A DNA stretch of 64,000 bases from Pseudoxanthomonas sp. Root630 (GCF_001427585.1 NZ_LMGY01000012.1:782201-846200), one strand, 5' to 3'. Positions 34,394-42,594 are shown, counted from the first letter of the stretch. Notes: generated from the letters alone by a model not told the origin. Numbers and translations are program-made.

Positions 34394-35189
34394 GCCGGGC
34401 ATCGCGCGGCTGCTGGCCATCATGGCCCGTCTGCGCGACCCCGACGGCGGCTGCCCATGGGACCTCGAGCAGGATTTCTCCACGATCGCGCCGTACACGG
34501 TCGAAGAGGCCTACGAAGTGGCCGATGCGATCGACCGCGGCGACCTGCCCGCGTTGAAGGATGAGCTGGGCGACCTGCTGCTGCAGGTCGTGTTCCATGC
34601 GCAGATGGCGCAGGAGCAGGGTGCCTTCGCGTTCGATGACGTCGTCACGGCCATCTGCGACAAGATGGTGCGCCGGCATCCGCACGTGTTCGGCGATGCT
34701 TCCTTCGCCGATGCGGAAGCGCAGACGGTCAACTGGGAAGCGATCAAGGCGGCCGAGCGCAAGGCGGCGGGGGAAGAAGATGCGTCCGCGCTGGCCGGCG
34801 TATCGCGCGGGCTGCCGGAATGGCAGCGCGCGGTGAAGCTGCAGTCGCGCGCGGCGCGCGTGGGCTTCGACTGGCCCGGCACCGCACCGGTGATCGACAA
34901 GCTGCACGAAGAGATCGACGAAGTCCGCGTCGAACTCGCCGCCGCACCGTCGCCCGAGCGGGACGCGCGGCTGGAAGACGAGATCGGTGACCTGCTGTTC
35001 GTCGCCGCCAATCTCGCACGGCACGCGAAGGTGGACGTGGGCGGCGCACTGCGCCGGGCCAATCTGAAATTCGAACGCCGCTTCCGCGCCATGGAAGCGA
35101 TCGCCGCCGCCGAGGGCACCACGATGTCCGCCCTGGACCTGGAGGCGCAGGAAGCGTTGTGGGCGCGGGTGAAGCGACAGGGCTTGTAG
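34371..35189 (+). CDS. mazG: Nucleoside triphosphate pyrophosphohydrolase MazG
   Basis: 272 residues, close to E. coli MazG. It hydrolyses all NTPs and dNTPs to monophosphates. Duplicated MazG folds: [40 protein letters not shown] and [16 protein letters not shown] with the EEAYE...DELGD metal-binding acids; the second half repeats [12 protein letters not shown] and [20 protein letters not shown]. The last codons run into a 23-bp REP arm, and the TAG stop is the TAG of the REP head GTAG. Confidence 0.95.
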   Translation: MDTSSAPEPGIARLLAIMARLRDPDGGCPWDLEQDFSTIAPYTVEEAYEVADAIDRGDLPALKDELGDLLLQVVFHAQMAQEQGAFAFDDVVTAICDKMVRRHPHVFGDASFADAEAQTVNWEAIKAAERKAAGEEDASALAGVSRGLPEWQRAVKLQSRAARVGFDWPGTAPVIDKLHEEIDEVRVELAAAPSPERDARLEDEIGDLLFVAANLARHAKVDVGGALRRANLKFERRFRAMEAIAAAEGTTMSALDLEAQEALWARVKRQGL

Positions 35190-35242
35190 GAGGGGCTTCC
35201 GCCCCGACCGCACAAGGCATCGGGGCGGAAGCCCCTCCTACA
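35185..35242 (+). repeat. Perfect 23-bp inverted repeat, GTAG-headed REP pair
   Basis: Arms 35185-35207 and 35220-35242 are exact reverse complements around a 12-bp loop (35208-35219). Each arm starts, read outward-in, with TGTAGGAGGGGC, and within each arm GGGGC...GCCCC can form its own hairpin (GGGGCTTCCGCCCC). GTAG-headed palindromes of this kind are REP elements mobilised by RAYT transposases. It ends 8 bp before the next start codon and could act as a transcript-stabilising or attenuating hairpin. Confidence 0.85.
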
Positions 35243-35250
35243 GGGGTCCC

Positions 35251-35574
35251 ATGAAAACCTTGCTGCTCTTCCTGCTGACCGCGCTGGCCGAGATCGTCGG
35301 CTGCTACCTGCCGTACCTGTGGCTGCGCAAGGCGGGGAGCGTCTGGCTGCTGGTGCCGGCGGCGGCGAGCCTGGCGCTGTTCGCCTGGTTGCTGACGCTG
35401 CACCCCACGGCCTCGGGCCGCGTCTACGCCGCCTACGGCGGCGTCTACGTCACGATGGCGATCGGCTGGCTATGGGCGGTGGAGGCGGTGAAGCCGACGC
35501 GTTGGGACCTGCTGGGCGCCGGCTTGTGCCTGGCCGGCATGGCGGTGATCATGTTCGCGCCACGCGCCGCCTGA
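35251..35574 (+). CDS. YnfA/UPF0060 family small membrane protein
   Basis: 107 residues with four hydrophobic helices (about 2-20, 31-49, 60-78, 87-104). The N-terminus [20 protein letters not shown] and the [19 protein letters not shown] segment with [18 protein letters not shown] are diagnostic of the family, which resembles four-helix small multidrug transporters. Function in bacteria is not established. The start follows a REP inverted repeat directly and the ribosome binding site (GGGG) lies at the edge of it. Confidence 0.9.
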   Translation: MKTLLLFLLTALAEIVGCYLPYLWLRKAGSVWLLVPAAASLALFAWLLTLHPTASGRVYAAYGGVYVTMAIGWLWAVEAVKPTRWDLLGAGLCLAGMAVIMFAPRAA

Positions 35575-35590
35575 CCCTGTGGGAGGGGAC

Positions 35591-35893
35591 ATGAGCCGCT
35601 TCGCCAGCTTCCGCGAGTTCTATCCGTTCTACCTCAACGAACACAGCAACCGCATCTCGCGGCGCCTGCACTTCATCGGCAGCTGCGGCGTGCTGGCCCT
35701 GCTGGTGCTGGCCATCGTCGAACGCAACGCGTGGTGGCTGCTCGCCGCGCTGTTCTGTGGGTACGGTTTCGCCTGGGTCGGCCATTTCTTCTTCGAGAAG
35801 AACCGGCCCGCGACCTTCAAGCATCCGTTCTATTCCTTCGCCGGCGATTGGGTGATGTTCAAGGACATCCTCACTGGGAAGATCCGGTTCTGA
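35591..35893 (+). CDS. DUF962 (Mpo1-like) membrane protein
   Basis: 100 residues from ATG 35591, which has GGGAGGGG just upstream; the GTG at 35579 is a poorer start. The hallmark FREFYPFYLNEHSNRISRRL with His residues, HFIGSC, and the later WVGHFFFEKNRPATFKHPFY match the DUF962/Mpo1 family. Yeast Mpo1 is a dioxygenase acting in phytosphingosine (2-hydroxy fatty acid) alpha-oxidation; these His residues would bind iron. A similar role in lipid oxidation is inference. One or two transmembrane helices are at about 28-62. Confidence 0.85.
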   Translation: MSRFASFREFYPFYLNEHSNRISRRLHFIGSCGVLALLVLAIVERNAWWLLAALFCGYGFAWVGHFFFEKNRPATFKHPFYSFAGDWVMFKDILTGKIRF

Positions 35894-35900
35894 GCGGCGC

Positions 35901-36440
35901 ATGAGCCGCGTCGTCCGGCACGCCGTCCGCGCCGTCGCGCTGCTGGTCGGGGTGCCGTTGGCCGGGCTGCTCGCGTATGACCTGGTGGCGGTCCGGCCGC
36001 ATGTGGCCGAAATCAAGGCGCTCCTGGTGCATGCCGACAGTCAGGATGCATCGCCGCCGCCGTTGATCCGCGATCTGATCGACGCCAGCGTGGGGTCGCC
36101 GGCGCCATCAGTGGCCCGGATGGCGGTCCACCGATTCCATGCTCCGCAGTCCGCGATAAGCGGGCATGCCAGGACCGCGCTCTGGCGGCTCCTGCTTCCC
36201 CTGCATGTCAGCGACGAAGAAATGTACGGGCTCTATGCGTCCCAGGCTTACAACGGTGTCGACACCGGCCTGGATCGTCTTGCGCGACGCGAGCACGGCA
36301 AGCCCCTCGATGCGCTGTCGCCCATCGAGGCGGCGCGCACCGTTGCCATCCTCAAGGGGCCTTCCTACATGCTGAGGGACAGACAGCGGCTGGAGACGCA
36401 CGCCGAGAGGCTGATAGCCCGAGCCGGCTACGCCCCTTGA
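35901..36440 (+). CDS. Membrane protein with C-terminal half of a GT51 fold
   Basis: 179 residues. One N-terminal transmembrane helix (VRAVALLVGVPLAGLLAYDL, about 8-28) is followed by about 60 residues of unclear nature. From about 110 the sequence recalls the second half of bacterial peptidoglycan glycosyltransferases: YGLYASQAYNGVDTGLDRLA, then GKPLDALSPIEAARTVAILK and GPSYMLRDRQRLETHAERLI. The catalytic EDRxFxxHxG and GASTxTQQ motifs are absent. It begins 7 bp after the DUF962 gene. It could be a decayed enzyme or a regulator; see the corresponding finding. Confidence 0.65.
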   Translation: MSRVVRHAVRAVALLVGVPLAGLLAYDLVAVRPHVAEIKALLVHADSQDASPPPLIRDLIDASVGSPAPSVARMAVHRFHAPQSAISGHARTALWRLLLPLHVSDEEMYGLYASQAYNGVDTGLDRLARREHGKPLDALSPIEAARTVAILKGPSYMLRDRQRLETHAERLIARAGYAP

Positions 36441-36456
36441 GCGGCGTCGTCACCCT

Positions 36457-36795
36457 TCATTCGTAGAACATCAGGAATGCCGCGCCCACGATCAGGGCGA
36501 AGGCAGCGTAGTGGTTCCACTTCAGGGGCTGGCCCAGGTACCAGGTGCTGAAGCCGGCGAAGACCAGCAGGGTCAGGATCTCCTGGATCGTCTTCAGCTG
36601 GACCACCGAATAGACCGCGCTGCCCATCCGGTTGGCCGGGACCATCAGGGTGTATTCGAAGAAGGCGATGCCCCAGCTGGCCAGGATCACCACGAACAAG
36701 GGCGAGGACTTGTACTTCAGGTGCCCGTACCAGGCGAAGGTCATGAAGACGTTGGAGGCCAGCAGCAGGAACAGGGGCAGGACGCGTTCGATCAT
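36457..36795 (-). CDS. DMT-type DUF486 small membrane protein
   Basis: 112 residues and four predicted helices. ERVLPLFLLLASNVFMTFAW, GHLKYKSSPLFVVILASWGI and AFFEYTLMVPANRMGSAVYS are typical of the DUF486 family, related to drug/metabolite transporters of the small multidrug type. No substrate is known. It is convergent with the GT51-like gene (16 bp between stops) and divergent from the response regulator gene, whose promoter lies in the 129-bp gap. Confidence 0.88.
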   Translation of the reverse strand: MIERVLPLFLLLASNVFMTFAWYGHLKYKSSPLFVVILASWGIAFFEYTLMVPANRMGSAVYSVVQLKTIQEILTLLVFAGFSTWYLGQPLKWNHYAAFALIVGAAFLMFYE

Positions 36796-36859
36796 GGGGG
36801 GCGGTCTGGGGAGGGATGGCGAAGCCTAATCCCAACTGCCGGCTGAATGCAGCCGCGGT

Positions 36860-36907
36860 CTTCACATGGCGTCTACCGGTGTACCGGTAGCTTCACAAAC
36901 CTGAAGC
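36860..36907 (+). promoter_or_regulatory. Symmetric operator upstream of the response regulator
   Basis: Two direct copies of CTTCACA (36860-36866 and 36891-36897) lie 31 bp apart, flanking a perfect palindrome CTACCGGT-GT-ACCGGTAG (36873-36890). A further inverted repeat GCTTCA-6-TGAAGC (36890-36895, 36902-36907) abuts it. Direct repeats near a multiple of the helical turn are typical sites of OmpR-family dimers. Autoregulation by the downstream regulator is likely; which element it binds is open. Confidence 0.5.
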
Positions 36908-36924
36908 TTTTAGAAGGAGCCGTC

Positions 36925-37626
36925 ATGCGACACAGTCAGGAAACCGCAGGTCTCGTGCTGGTGGTGGAAGACAACCGCAACATCTCCGAGATGATCGGGG
37001 AGTACCTGGAAGGGCGCGGATTCGAGGTCGACTACGCCACCGACGGACTGGACGGCTACCGCCTGGCCGTGGAAAACAGCTATGACGTGCTGGTCCTGGA
37101 CCTGATGCTGCCGCGCCTGGATGGCATGGAAGTCTGCAAGCGCCTTCGCAACGAAGCGCGCAAGTCCACGCCGGTGCTGATGCTGACCGCGCGCGACACC
37201 CTGGACGACAAGCTCACCGGCCTCAGCTCCGGTGCCGACGACTACCTGACCAAGCCTTTCGCGATCCAGGAGCTGGAAGCCCGCCTGCGCGCCCTGATCC
37301 GCCGCGAGCGCCGCCAGGTGGGTGCCGAGGTGCTGAAGGTCGCCGACCTGGTGCTGGACCCGGTGAGCATGCGCGCCACCCGTGGCGGCACCGAGCTGAT
37401 GCTCTCTCCCATCGGCCTGCGCCTGCTGACGATCCTGATGCGCGAGTCGCCGCGCGTGGTGACCCGCCAGGAAATCGAACGCGAGATCTGGGGCAATGGG
37501 CTGCCGGATTCGGACACGCTGCGCAGTCACCTGTACAACCTGCGCAAGGTCATCGACAAGCCATTCGACAAGCCGCTGTTGCATACCGTGCAGAGCGCGG
37601 GCTACCGCATCGCCGACATCGGCTGA
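36925..37626 (+). CDS. OmpR-family response regulator
   Basis: 233 residues from ATG 36925, preceded by a strong AGAAGGAG ribosome binding site. Receiver domain: LVVEDNRNISEMIGEYLE, phosphoacceptor Asp59 in LVLDLMLPRLDGM, LMLTARDTLDDKL, and Lys in YLTKPFAIQELEAR. A winged-helix DNA-binding domain (about 140-230) shows LSPIGLRLLTILMRESPRVV and SHLYNLRKVIDKPF. It resembles ColR/VgrR-type xanthomonad regulators of metal and envelope stress, but this is a resemblance only. Its kinase gene is 50 bp downstream. Confidence 0.92.
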   Translation: MRHSQETAGLVLVVEDNRNISEMIGEYLEGRGFEVDYATDGLDGYRLAVENSYDVLVLDLMLPRLDGMEVCKRLRNEARKSTPVLMLTARDTLDDKLTGLSSGADDYLTKPFAIQELEARLRALIRRERRQVGAEVLKVADLVLDPVSMRATRGGTELMLSPIGLRLLTILMRESPRVVTRQEIEREIWGNGLPDSDTLRSHLYNLRKVIDKPFDKPLLHTVQSAGYRIADIG

Positions 37627-37676
37627 CCCGGGCGTCGGCGCGCGGCATACTCCGCCCTTCGCCCGACGACACGCCG

Positions 37677-38948
37677 ATGCGCCACGGACTGCCCCGCAAG
37701 CTCAGGATCGCCTTCATCCTGCAGGCCGTCATGGTCAGCCTGGCCATCGTGCTGGGCGTGTACCTGATCTCCGCGGTGATCAAGCACAGCCTGATGAACA
37801 CCGCGCTGCAGGAAGAGGCCACCCATTTCTGGGAGCTCTACAGCGCCTCCACCGCGCAGCCGCCGCCGAACACCCACAACCTGCGCGGCTATCTGGTGCT
37901 CAAGGGGCACTCGAACCTGGTGCTGCCGGAGAACCTGCGCGAGCTGAAGCCCGGCTTCCACGAACTCAAGGCCGACGACCTGCTGGTGCTGGTGGACGAA
38001 CAGCCGGCCGGTCGCCTCTACCTGGTGTTCCTGCGTTCGCAGGCGGAGCGGCTGGCGTTCTACTTCGGCACCGTGCCCATCATCATGACGCTGGTGGCGA
38101 TCTACCTGGTGTCGTGGCTGACCTATCGCGCGTCCAAGCGGCTGGTGTCGCCGGTCAGCTGGCTGGCGCGGCAGGTGGCCGAATGGGATCCGCGCCGTCC
38201 CGACGTCAGCGGCCTGGCCCCTGATCGCCTGCCCAACGACGTGCAGGGCGAAGCCCGCCAGCTGGCCTCCGCCCTGCATGGGCTGGCCCAGCGCGTCACC
38301 GCGCACATCGCGCGCGAGCGCGATTTCACCCGTGACGCCAGCCATGAGCTGCGCACGCCACTGACGGTGATCCGGGTGGCCACCGACATGGGCATGGCCG
38401 AGGACTCCCCGCCGCGGGTCGCGCGCGCGCTGCAACGCATCCAGCGTGCCGGCCGCGACATGGAGGCGGTGATCGATGCCTTCCTCATCCTCGCCCGCGA
38501 GGCCGAGGTCGAGCCGCAGAGCGAGGACTTCGACGTGGCGGACATCGTCATGGACGAGGCCGAGAACGCGCGCGCGCTGCTGCTCAACAAGCCGGTGGAC
38601 CTGGAAGTGACCCTGCACGCCCGGCCGCGCCTGCACGCGCCGCCCCGGGTGTTCCAGGTGGTGGTCAGCAACCTGCTGCGCAACGCCTGCGCCTATACCG
38701 ACCGGGGCCGGATCGACGTGATCCTGGAGCCCGACCGGGTGATCGTGCGCGATACCGGCATCGGCATGTCGGCCGAATCGATGGTCCGGGTCTTCGAGCC
38801 CTTCTACCGCGCCGACCCCAACCGCCCCCACGGCAGCGGGCTCGGCCTGTCCATCGTCAGCCGCCTGTGCGACCGGTTCGGCTGGAAGATCGAGCTCGAC
38901 AGCGAGCTGGGACGCGGCACGACAGCGACGATCCGCTTCGTTCCGTAA
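37677..38948 (+). CDS. Sensor histidine kinase of the OmpR-type pair
   Basis: 423 residues. Transmembrane helices at about 8-36 and 137-160 bracket a periplasmic sensor of about 100 residues containing QEEATHFWELYSAS, rich in Glu, which could be a metal-binding ExxE-like site. Then come HAMP-like linker, phosphoacceptor His223 in RDASHELRTPLTVI, N box NLLRNACAYTD, G1 RDTGIGM and G2 GSGLGLSIVS. It phosphorylates the adjacent response regulator. Similarity to ColS/VgrS (Xanthomonas iron sensing) is suggested by the layout but not proven. Confidence 0.9.
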   Translation: MRHGLPRKLRIAFILQAVMVSLAIVLGVYLISAVIKHSLMNTALQEEATHFWELYSASTAQPPPNTHNLRGYLVLKGHSNLVLPENLRELKPGFHELKADDLLVLVDEQPAGRLYLVFLRSQAERLAFYFGTVPIIMTLVAIYLVSWLTYRASKRLVSPVSWLARQVAEWDPRRPDVSGLAPDRLPNDVQGEARQLASALHGLAQRVTAHIARERDFTRDASHELRTPLTVIRVATDMGMAEDSPPRVARALQRIQRAGRDMEAVIDAFLILAREAEVEPQSEDFDVADIVMDEAENARALLLNKPVDLEVTLHARPRLHAPPRVFQVVVSNLLRNACAYTDRGRIDVILEPDRVIVRDTGIGMSAESMVRVFEPFYRADPNRPHGSGLGLSIVSRLCDRFGWKIELDSELGRGTTATIRFVP

Positions 38949-38968
38949 TCTATACGGGAACTGACTGG

Positions 38969-39001
38969 CGCCAGGGGCTGTCAACGCCGCGGCCCCCGGC
39001 G
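38969..39001 (+). terminator. Weak hairpin after the sensor kinase gene
   Basis: CGCCAGGGGC (38969-38978) and GCCCCCGGCG (38992-39001) pair over 10 bp with one mismatch around a 13-bp loop; GTTCTTGT follows. It may attenuate read-through from the kinase gene into the efflux operon 40 bp downstream, but the T-tract is poor. Confidence 0.35.
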
Positions 39002-39044
39002 CGTTCTTGTCCCCGATTCCCCACCTTCCGAGCCGACTCACTGC

Positions 39045-40583
39045 ATGAGCCAGCCTGCACGTTCCTCCCTCCGCAAGAAGTCCATCGTCCCCAACGTCCT
39101 GCTCGGCATCGCCGTCGTCGCCATCCTTGGCGGTGGCGCCTGGTGGTGGACCAGCCGCAAGGGCGATGCCGCGGAGAGCGCCTACCGCACCGCCACCGTC
39201 GAGCGCGGCGACATCCGCGTGGCCATCTCGGCCACCGGCACGCTCAGCGCCATCTCCACCGTCACCGTCGGCAGCCAGATCTCCGGCCAGGTGACCGACG
39301 TGCTGGTCGACTACAACAGCGAGGTCAAGAAGGGCGAGGTGCTTGCGCGCATCGACCCCAGCACCTACGAGGCGCAGATCGCGCAGGGCAATGCGCAGAT
39401 CGCCAACGCGCAGGCCAACCTCAAGCAGGCGCAGGCCACGCTGGCCAACGCCGAGCTCGACTACACCCGCAAGGCCGACCTGGGCAAGCAGAAGCTGGTC
39501 GCGCAGAGCGACGTGGACCTGGCCCGCGCGGCGCGCGACCAGGCGCGCGCGCAGGTCAACGCCTCCCAGGCGTCGATCCGCCAGCAGACCGCTTCAACGC
39601 AGACGACCCGGGTCAACCTGGACCGCACGGTGATCCGCTCGCCGGTGGATGGCGTGGTGCTGACGCGCTCCATCGAACCCGGCCAGACCGTGGCCGCGAG
39701 CCTGCAGGCGCCGGAGCTGTTCACCATCGCCGAAGACCTCTCGAAGATGAAGATCGAGCTGGCCGTCGACGAGGCCGACATCGGCCAGGTCAAGGTCGGC
39801 CAGAACGTGTCCTTCACCGTCGATGCCTTCGCCGACCGCCAGTTCCGCGGCGAGGTGCAGCAGGTGCGGCTGTCGGCCACCACCACCAACAACGTGGTGA
39901 CCTATCCGGTGGTCGTCAGCGTGGACAACACCGACGGCACGCTGCTGCCGGGGCTGACCGTCAATGCCGAAATCGAGGTCAGCAAGCGCGACAACATCCT
40001 GAAGATCTCCAATGCCGCGCTGCGCTACAAGCCGACCGGCGAGGAGGCCACCGCCACCGCTACCGCCACGCAGGCGCCGCAGGGCGGCCAGAACCGTGGC
40101 AGCGGCATCAGCGACGACCTGGTGCGCGTGGCCGGCGACCTGCAGCTCAAGCCCGAACAGCAGGCCGCCTTCGACGCCGCGCTTGCCGCGCTGCGCGAAC
40201 GCCAGGCCGCGCGCATGGCGCAGGCGCAGCAGCGCGGTGGCGCCAGCATGTTCGGCGGCGGTCCCGGCGGCGGGCCGCGCACGGGCGGCAACAGCAGTGG
40301 CGGTGGCGCCATGCAGGCGCAGATCCGCCAGCGCATGGCCGAACGCATGCAGCAGGACTTCGCGCCGTTCCGCGCCACGCTCGACGACGCGCAGAAGCAG
40401 CGCTGGGACGGTGAGCTGCGCACGCTGCTGGGCGCCAAGCGTGCGCCGGTCTACACGCTGGTCAACGGCAAGCCGGAGATCGTGCAGGTCCGCATCGGCG
40501 CCAGCGACGGCACCAGCACCGAGGTGTCCGGCGGCGTGAAGGAAGGCGACGTCGTGGTCGTGGGCGAGCGCGCGAAGGAATGA
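39045..40583 (+). CDS. MacA-type membrane fusion protein with inserted domain
   Basis: 512 residues. N-terminal helix (VPNVLLGIAVVAILGGGAWW, about 15-34), then the lipoyl/barrel architecture: ISATGTLSAISTVTVGSQIS, GQVTDVLVDYNSEVKKGEVL, a coiled coil at about 110-190, DRTVIRSPVDGVVLTRSIEP, and a beta-barrel region to about 330. At about 355-465 there is an unusual Ala/Gln/Gly insertion holding LKPEQQAAFDAALAALRERQ and LDDAQKQRWDGEL, which look like the LTxxQ motifs of Spy/CpxP-like periplasmic proteins. The last 45 residues resume the MacA fold. It joins the ABC pump below to an outer-membrane channel. It overlaps the ATPase gene by 4 bp. Confidence 0.9.
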   Translation: MSQPARSSLRKKSIVPNVLLGIAVVAILGGGAWWWTSRKGDAAESAYRTATVERGDIRVAISATGTLSAISTVTVGSQISGQVTDVLVDYNSEVKKGEVLARIDPSTYEAQIAQGNAQIANAQANLKQAQATLANAELDYTRKADLGKQKLVAQSDVDLARAARDQARAQVNASQASIRQQTASTQTTRVNLDRTVIRSPVDGVVLTRSIEPGQTVAASLQAPELFTIAEDLSKMKIELAVDEADIGQVKVGQNVSFTVDAFADRQFRGEVQQVRLSATTTNNVVTYPVVVSVDNTDGTLLPGLTVNAEIEVSKRDNILKISNAALRYKPTGEEATATATATQAPQGGQNRGSGISDDLVRVAGDLQLKPEQQAAFDAALAALRERQAARMAQAQQRGGASMFGGGPGGGPRTGGNSSGGGAMQAQIRQRMAERMQQDFAPFRATLDDAQKQRWDGELRTLLGAKRAPVYTLVNGKPEIVQVRIGASDGTSTEVSGGVKEGDVVVVGERAKE

Positions 40584-41311
40584 GCACGCCGTCCCCGACC
40601 ACCGGCGACCGCGTGCCGGTCATCCAGACGCACACGCTGGGCAAGGTCTATTCCGCGGGCACCGAAGCCGAGGTGATCGCGCTGACCGGCGTCGACATGC
40701 GCGTGGATCGCGGCGACTTCGTGGCGATCATGGGCCCGTCCGGCTCGGGCAAGTCGACGCTGATGAACCTGATCGGCTGCCTCGACACGCCCACCGAGGG
40801 CCGCTACCTGTGCGACGGGATCGACGTCGCCACGCTCGACGCGGAGCAGTTGGCGATCCTGCGCCGCGAGAAGATCGGCTTCGTGTTCCAGGGCTTCCAC
40901 CTGCTGCCGCGCATGACCGCGCTGGAGAACGTGGCCATGCCGCTGGGCTATGCACAGGTGCCACCGGGCGAGCGCACCGAGCGCGCGCGCCAGGCGCTGG
41001 CCGCGGTCGGCCTGGCCGAGCGTGCGGGCCATCGTCCCAACGAACTGTCCGGCGGCCAGCAACAGCGCGTGGCGATCGCGCGCGCGCTGATCAACCAGCC
41101 CCCGATCCTGCTGGCCGACGAGCCCACCGGCGCACTCGACAGCAAGACCGGCGAAGAGATCCTGTCCCTGTTCAAGCGTCTGCGCGATGACGGCCACACG
41201 GTCATCCTGATCACCCACGACGCCGAAGTCGCTGCGCATGCCGACCGCATCCTGGTGATGCGCGACGGCGAACTGCACGAAGACCTCGAGCACGCCGGAG
41301 GCCGCCCATGA
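40580..41311 (+). CDS. MacB-type ABC transporter ATP-binding protein
   Basis: 243 residues. Walker A GPSGSGKST (about 51-59), signature LSGGQQQRVAIARALI, Walker B LLADEPTGALD, and H-loop LITHDAEVAAHADRILVM match the LolD/MacB class (LolD-type, with FQGFHLLPRMTALENV). In E. coli MacB the ATPase and permease are fused; here they are separate genes. The start overlaps the membrane fusion protein gene by 4 bp and the stop overlaps the permease gene by 4 bp, so all three are translated together. Confidence 0.93.
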   Translation: MSTPSPTTGDRVPVIQTHTLGKVYSAGTEAEVIALTGVDMRVDRGDFVAIMGPSGSGKSTLMNLIGCLDTPTEGRYLCDGIDVATLDAEQLAILRREKIGFVFQGFHLLPRMTALENVAMPLGYAQVPPGERTERARQALAAVGLAERAGHRPNELSGGQQQRVAIARALINQPPILLADEPTGALDSKTGEEILSLFKRLRDDGHTVILITHDAEVAAHADRILVMRDGELHEDLEHAGGRP

Positions 41312-42549
41312 AGTTTTCCGACATCCTGCGCACCGCATTGCATGCACTGCGCGGCAACTGGATGCGCAGCGCGCTGACCTCGCTGGGCGTGATCATCGGC
41401 ATCGCCGCCGTGATCGTGATGGTGTCGGTGGGCCAGGGCACGCAGGCCGAGATCGACAAGCTGGTCTCCGGCCTCGGCTCGCAGCGCCTGGACATCAGCC
41501 CGGGTGCGGGCCGTGGCCCCGGCGGCGGTGGCGTACGCATGAGTTCGAGCAGCTTCTACACGCTGAAGGAAAGCGACGTGGATGCGATCCGCAACGAGAT
41601 CCCGGAAGTGCAATACGTGGCGGGCGCGTTGCGTGGCAACACCCAGATCGTTTTCGCCGAGAACAACGCCTCGACCAGCTGGCAGGGCGTGCAGGCCGAT
41701 TTCTTCGACATCAACAGCTGGGTGATCGCCAACGGCGAAGGCTTCGACGCGCAGGACTACTCCAGCGCCAGCAAGGTGGTCATCCTCGGCGAAACCGTGC
41801 GCCGCACGCTGTTCGGCGAAGACAGCGGCGTCGGCCAGACCGTGCGCCTGGGTCGCGTGCCGTTCACCGTGGTCGGCACGCTGGCACCGAAAGGGCAGGG
41901 CGGCTTCGGCCAGGACCAGGACGACGTGATGATGGTGCCGCTGGAAACCGCGCGCCGCCGCCTGATGGGCTCGATGGGGCTGCCGCCGGGCGCCGTGCAG
42001 CAGGTCGCGCTCACCGTGGCCGACGCCAAGGACCTGAGCTACGTGCAGGGCGAAGTGGAGGCGCTGCTGCGCCAGCGGCACAAGATCAATCCGGGCGAAG
42101 AGGACGACTTCAACGTCCGCAACATCTCGGAGATCGTCGCCACGCGCACGGCCACGACCAAGCTGATGTCGCTGTTGCTGGGCGCGGTGGCCACCATCTC
42201 GCTGATCGTCGGCGGCATCGGCATCATGAACATCATGCTGGTGTCGGTGACCGAACGCATCCGCGAAATCGGCCTGCGCATGGCCGTCGGCGCGGGGCCC
42301 AGCGACGTGCGAAGGCAGTTCCTCGCCGAAGCCATGCTGTTGTCGCTGGGCGGCGGCGTGCTGGGCATCGTCATCGGCGTCGTCGGCGCCTTGCTGGTCG
42401 GCAACTTCAGCGAGTTGCCGGTGGCCTTGAACGGACAGGTCATCGGTCTCGCCGCCGGGTTCTCGATCGCGACCGGCCTGTTCTTCGGCTACTACCCCGC
42501 GCGCAAGGCGTCGCAGCTGGACCCGATCGAGGCACTCCGTTCTCAGTAG
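41308..42549 (+). CDS. MacB-type ABC transporter permease (FtsX fold)
   Basis: 413 residues. One N-terminal helix (MRSALTSLGVIIGIAAVIVM) is followed by a large periplasmic domain (about 45-280), then three helices at the end. TTKLMSLLLGAVATISLIVG and IGIMNIMLVSVTERIREIGL are diagnostic, as is GLRMAVGAGPSDVRRQFLAE for the FtsX/MacB family. Together with the ATPase and fusion protein this forms a tripartite mechanotransmission pump, which exports macrolides, peptides or lipids in relatives. The substrate here is not known. The position after a two-component pair suggests stress control. Confidence 0.92.
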   Translation: MKFSDILRTALHALRGNWMRSALTSLGVIIGIAAVIVMVSVGQGTQAEIDKLVSGLGSQRLDISPGAGRGPGGGGVRMSSSSFYTLKESDVDAIRNEIPEVQYVAGALRGNTQIVFAENNASTSWQGVQADFFDINSWVIANGEGFDAQDYSSASKVVILGETVRRTLFGEDSGVGQTVRLGRVPFTVVGTLAPKGQGGFGQDQDDVMMVPLETARRRLMGSMGLPPGAVQQVALTVADAKDLSYVQGEVEALLRQRHKINPGEEDDFNVRNISEIVATRTATTKLMSLLLGAVATISLIVGGIGIMNIMLVSVTERIREIGLRMAVGAGPSDVRRQFLAEAMLLSLGGGVLGIVIGVVGALLVGNFSELPVALNGQVIGLAAGFSIATGLFFGYYPARKASQLDPIEALRSQ

Positions 42550-42594
42550 TCCGGAGTATGCTGGCGCCGTCGTATCCGAAGACCGGAGGGCGCC

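Noticed and set aside
36441-36456. Bidirectional terminator between the GT51-like and DUF486 genes
   Set aside because: The 16-bp gap contains no hairpin or T-tract.
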